Shown piece by piece: positions 61,833-64,000 of a DNA stretch of 64,000 nt. This DNA comes from DASYXW01 sp035934405 (lineage in GTDB: Bacteria > Acidobacteriota > Terriglobia > UBA7540). Every line of letters begins with the position of its first letter. Positions within the stretch are counted from its first letter, which is position 1. Below the pieces are notes generated by a model. The model was not told where the DNA came from, searched no databases, and saw nothing but the letters and a program-made list of their open reading frames with translations. The DNA lies in NCBI GenBank assembly GCA_035934405.1, contig DASYXW010000044.1, forward strand, positions 62,001-126,000, given 5' to 3'. Made by a program: the position numbers and the translations under genes.

Positions 61833-62519
61833 TTGTCAGGAGCGCATTCCGGGGCTCTCGTAGCCCACCAGTTCGACGACGCCGAGCAGCAGCACGCCAG
61901 CGCCAGCCTCGGTATGTGGATCTTCCTCGCCACCGAGGTCCTCTTCTTCGGCGGACTCTTCTGCGGCTACACGCTCTACCGCGGCCTGTATCCTGCCGGC
62001 TTCGAGGCCGGCAGCCACCTGCTCAAGGTCCAGTACGGCGCCGCTTACACCGTGATGCTGATCTGCAGCAGCTTGACGATGGCGCTCGGTGTGCGGTCGG
62101 CGCAGCTCGGCAAGCGCAAGGCGCTCGTCACGTTTCTCGTCCTCACCATTCTGCTCGGCGCCGCGTTTGTGTTTATCAAGCTGCGATTCGAGTGGTACGG
62201 CGATTACCTGGAGCACATTGTGCCCGCCATCCATTGGGCTCCACAGGGCAAGGCGCTTGCCGAGATCACGCGGCTCGGCGCCTCGCTCAATCACGTCGAG
62301 CTCTTCATGTTCTTTTACTTTGTCATGACCGGCGTGCACGCCCTGCACATGATCATCGGCGTGGGCGTGATGACCTGGCTGCTGATTCTCGCCTGGCGCG
62401 GACGCTTCTCGCCCGACCGCTACAACCAGGTGGAGATGGCGGGACTCTACTGGCACTTCGTGGATATCGTGTGGATTTTCCTCTTTCCTTTGCTCTACCT
62501 GATCGGGGGGCGCTACTGA
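61833..62519 (+). CDS. coxC: Cytochrome c oxidase subunit III
   Basis: 228 residues. Five or more membrane helices, with LGMWIFLATEVLFFGGLFCG, then the conserved FVMTGVHALHMIIGVGVMTW and MAGLYWHFVDIVWIFLFPLL. It supports the oxidase core. Start is TTG 61833, seven bases behind AAGGAG; the frame is open upstream into coxA. Its TGA overlaps the ATG of the next gene. Confidence 0.93.
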   Translation: MSGAHSGALVAHQFDDAEQQHASASLGMWIFLATEVLFFGGLFCGYTLYRGLYPAGFEAGSHLLKVQYGAAYTVMLICSSLTMALGVRSAQLGKRKALVTFLVLTILLGAAFVFIKLRFEWYGDYLEHIVPAIHWAPQGKALAEITRLGASLNHVELFMFFYFVMTGVHALHMIIGVGVMTWLLILAWRGRFSPDRYNQVEMAGLYWHFVDIVWIFLFPLLYLIGGRY

Positions 62520-62845
62520 TGGTCGGACACGTGCTCTCGAAAAAACTCTACGTTACCGTCTTCGCCCTGTTGATCGCCCTCACCGCCCTGACCACCGGAG
62601 TAGCCTACATCGACCTGGGCGCGTACAACACCGTGGCCGCGCTCGCCATCGCCGTCGTCAAGGCCTCGCTCGTCGTCCTCTTCTTCATGCACCTGAAGTA
62701 CACGCCCGGCATGACCCGCATCGCCCTCGCCGCCGCCGTCGGCTGGCTCGTTATCCTGCTGGCCCTCACTCTTGCCGACTTCCATACCCGAAGCTGGACC
62801 CCGGTTCCGCAAAGCTGGCAGGCTTCCACGGCGCCGGCGCGGTAA
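62519..62845 (+). CDS. Cytochrome c oxidase subunit IV-like protein
   Basis: 108 residues with three membrane helices (YVTVFALLIALTALTTGVAY, AIAVVKASLVVLFFMHLKYT, ALAAAVGWLVILLALTLAD). The central VKASLVVLFFMHLKY pattern is typical of prokaryotic oxidase subunit IV (CyoD/CtaF-like). Last gene of the respiratory run; a GC-rich hairpin follows at 62871-62890. Confidence 0.88.
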   Translation: MVGHVLSKKLYVTVFALLIALTALTTGVAYIDLGAYNTVAALAIAVVKASLVVLFFMHLKYTPGMTRIALAAAVGWLVILLALTLADFHTRSWTPVPQSWQASTAPAR

Positions 62846-62870
62846 GAGCGGGGCGTTCACGGCGCGGTAG

Positions 62871-62890
62871 GGGCGGGGCTTGCCCCGCCC
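62871..62890. terminator. GGGCGGGGC hairpin behind the oxidase genes
   Basis: GGGCGGGGC-TT-GCCCCGCCC forms a nine-base GC stem 25 bases after the subunit IV stop, and the next gene converges from the other side. It could end transcription, although the T tract is short. Confidence 0.5.
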
Positions 62891-62900
62891 TCCTCCCTTA

Positions 62901-62990
62901 TCCCAGCCCTCTCCCTTGGGGAGAGGGTGGCGAGCGTAGCGAGCCGGGTGAGGGGGGGCTTTCGAGCGCGGCTTTCTGCCTTCTGCCCGT
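62901..62990. repeat. CCCTCTCCC/GGGAGAGGG repeat and CTTTCTGCCTTCTGCC words
   Basis: CCCTCTCCCTTGGGGAGAGG, then GGCGAGCGTAGCGAGCCGGG and a GGGGGGG run, followed by CTTTCTGCCTTCTGCCC. It repeats both the hairpin near 15.75 kb and the words in the M61 gene. Confidence 0.6.
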
Positions 62991-62995
62991 CTAGG

Positions 62996-63748
62996 CTAGG
63001 AAGATTCCGGTTCGCTTTGCTGGAGGTCCCGCGCAAAGACCTCATAGCCCTCGTTGGGAGGAAACATCTCGGCCATCAATTTCATGCGACGGCGAAGCTG
63101 CGGCACGGGCAGGTGGTCGTCGCCGACGCGAATCTCCACATCGTGCCAGAGCCCGTGGATGTATTCCGCCAGTGTGCTGACGAACGATACGTCGCGATAG
63201 GCCTCGAAATCGATGCTCGATCTCCGCCGCAAAACGCCGCGGCTTCGCATCGCGTGTTTCGCCGCCGTCGCCTCTTCGTCAATCTCGCTGCGGATCCCCA
63301 GCTTGATCTCTTCCTCCAGCACGTCGGCGTAACGGTCGAGCTCCTCCGGGTGGAGCTTCGGTTGCAGCAGCTCCGCCACGCTCGCCAGCAGCTCGAAGCC
63401 GGTGTCGTGAGCGTCCAGTTCGCGGCAAGGGAGCACCAGGTGCGTGCGGTCCTCGCGCTCCACCCACACCGCCGAGTGGGTATCGCCGGCCGGTTTCGAA
63501 AAGGATACGAGGTCGCCCTCCGCCGAGCAAGCCACGTAGGGTACCAGCAGCACGCGCAGAGGATTCAGCCGCTTCGCCACCGTGTCCGGCACGGCGCCCG
63601 CCGGCTCGCGCACCATCACCCGCTCCTCCGCCGGCGTCAGTAGCGTGGCCGAATGTAGTTCCCAGTTGTGCGCCAGGTGCGAGATCGGCGAGAGTTCGCC
63701 CTTCACGTATTCGGCAACCGGAATCTGCTTCTCATCCACCTTTGGCAT
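62996..63748 (-). CDS. Conserved hypothetical protein
   Basis: 250 residues from ATG 63748, soluble. Recognisable only as a helical-rich protein with segments such as PVAEYVKGELSPISHLAHNW, VLLVPYVACSAEG and ELDRYADVLEEEIKLG; no domain assigned. The ATG is preceded by word-like repeat sequence instead of a ribosome binding site. Converges on the oxidase operon. Function unknown. Confidence 0.65.
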   Translation of the reverse strand: MPKVDEKQIPVAEYVKGELSPISHLAHNWELHSATLLTPAEERVMVREPAGAVPDTVAKRLNPLRVLLVPYVACSAEGDLVSFSKPAGDTHSAVWVEREDRTHLVLPCRELDAHDTGFELLASVAELLQPKLHPEELDRYADVLEEEIKLGIRSEIDEEATAAKHAMRSRGVLRRRSSIDFEAYRDVSFVSTLAEYIHGLWHDVEIRVGDDHLPVPQLRRRMKLMAEMFPPNEGYEVFARDLQQSEPESS

Positions 63749-64000
63749 TCTCAAATCTCAAATGTCAAATCTCGATTCTGAATCCTGACTCTCGTCTCCT
63801 GAATCCTGTCTCCTGACTTCCATTGTGGGGGATTTTCGGGGCCGAGTCCAGTGTTCACACTTGCGGGTAGGCTTGAATCTCAAATCTCAAATCTGAAATC
63901 TCGCGAATCTCAAGTCTCAAATCTGAAATCTCACGAATCTCAAATCTCAAATGTCAAATCTCAAATTCTTGACCCTTGCCCCCGACTCCTGACCCTCTTC
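63749..64000. repeat. Long tract of word-like repeats at the window end
   Basis: Two blocks of CTCAAATCTCAAATGTCAAA, CTGAATCCTGACTCTCGTCT and TCCTGACTT words (63749-63822 and 63871-64000). The words differ slightly but share the CAAATCTC and TCCTGAC units. No gene; probably continues beyond the window. Confidence 0.8.

Noticed and set aside
63749..64000. CRISPR array
   Set aside because: The words are short, irregular and not separated by unique spacers of constant length. No cas gene is present.

Overview
The window is a high-GC chromosomal segment that most resembles a member of the phylum Acidobacteriota. This is inferred from gene content rather than from a 16S sequence. The supporting genes are an Oar-like TonB receptor with a carboxypeptidase-regulatory N-terminus, a large SBBP/VCBS-repeat secreted protein, a DUF4097 protein beside an ECF sigma/anti-sigma pair, and a complete Alternative Complex III (act) cluster followed by a caa3-type oxidase. 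The intergenic regions are loaded with word-like repeats. LpxD shows a Gram-negative outer membrane. The class cannot be fixed from this window.

Layout. 0-8 kb: class IV aminotransferase, cold-shock protein, a small conserved protein, a secreted S55 (SpoIVB-type) peptidase, a secreted propeller protein, then ECF sigma factor and zinc anti-sigma. 8-15 kb: DUF4097 protein, shikimate kinase, a LuxR-type regulator with a degenerate receiver, LpxD, PlsC, an M61/PDZ peptidase and a hypothetical protein. 15.3-16.1 kb is gene-free and holds nested inverted-repeat elements. 16-24.5 kb: GT39-like membrane glycosyltransferase, cupin, DUF72, an antitoxin remnant, enolase, small zinc-ribbon proteins, GlgC, dGTPase. 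24.6-31 kb: hybrid histidine kinase, pyrC, pyrF-pyrE and a TPR protein. 31-45.5 kb: TonB receptor, NTN-hydrolase, M28 peptidase, D-Ala-D-Ala ligase with arginase, a Phd/PIN toxin-antitoxin pair, AsnRS, a TIM-barrel isomerase and gamma-glutamyltransferase. 45.5-49.9 kb: the 1347-residue repeat protein and a tRNA-Arg(UCU). 50.2-62.8 kb: a co-directional respiratory cluster actABCDEF, small membrane protein, SCO1, coxBAC and subunit IV. 62.9-64 kb: one hypothetical gene and a repeat tract.

How the genes work together. The act/cox cluster encodes quinol oxidation by Alternative Complex III, with electrons passed to a CuA/heme-c subunit II and an A-type oxygen reductase; SCO1 supplies copper insertion. 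pyrC, pyrF and pyrE are three steps of pyrimidine synthesis. The secreted peptidases (S55, M61, M28, GGT, NTN-hydrolase), propeller proteins and TonB receptor suggest a scavenging heterotroph.

The most unusual pattern is the behaviour of the repeats. At least five dispersed families occupy spacers, and in several places they have entered coding sequence in frame. They appear to form the signal peptide of the M61 peptidase (joined to what looks like the N-terminus of a methyltransferase), the signal region of the ActE lipoprotein, two insertions in the SBBP protein, and the C-termini of enolase and of a small ferredoxin-fold protein. I saw no CRISPR array, prophage, transposase, defence island or biosynthetic cluster, and no gene set that I could honestly call a new enzymatic system.
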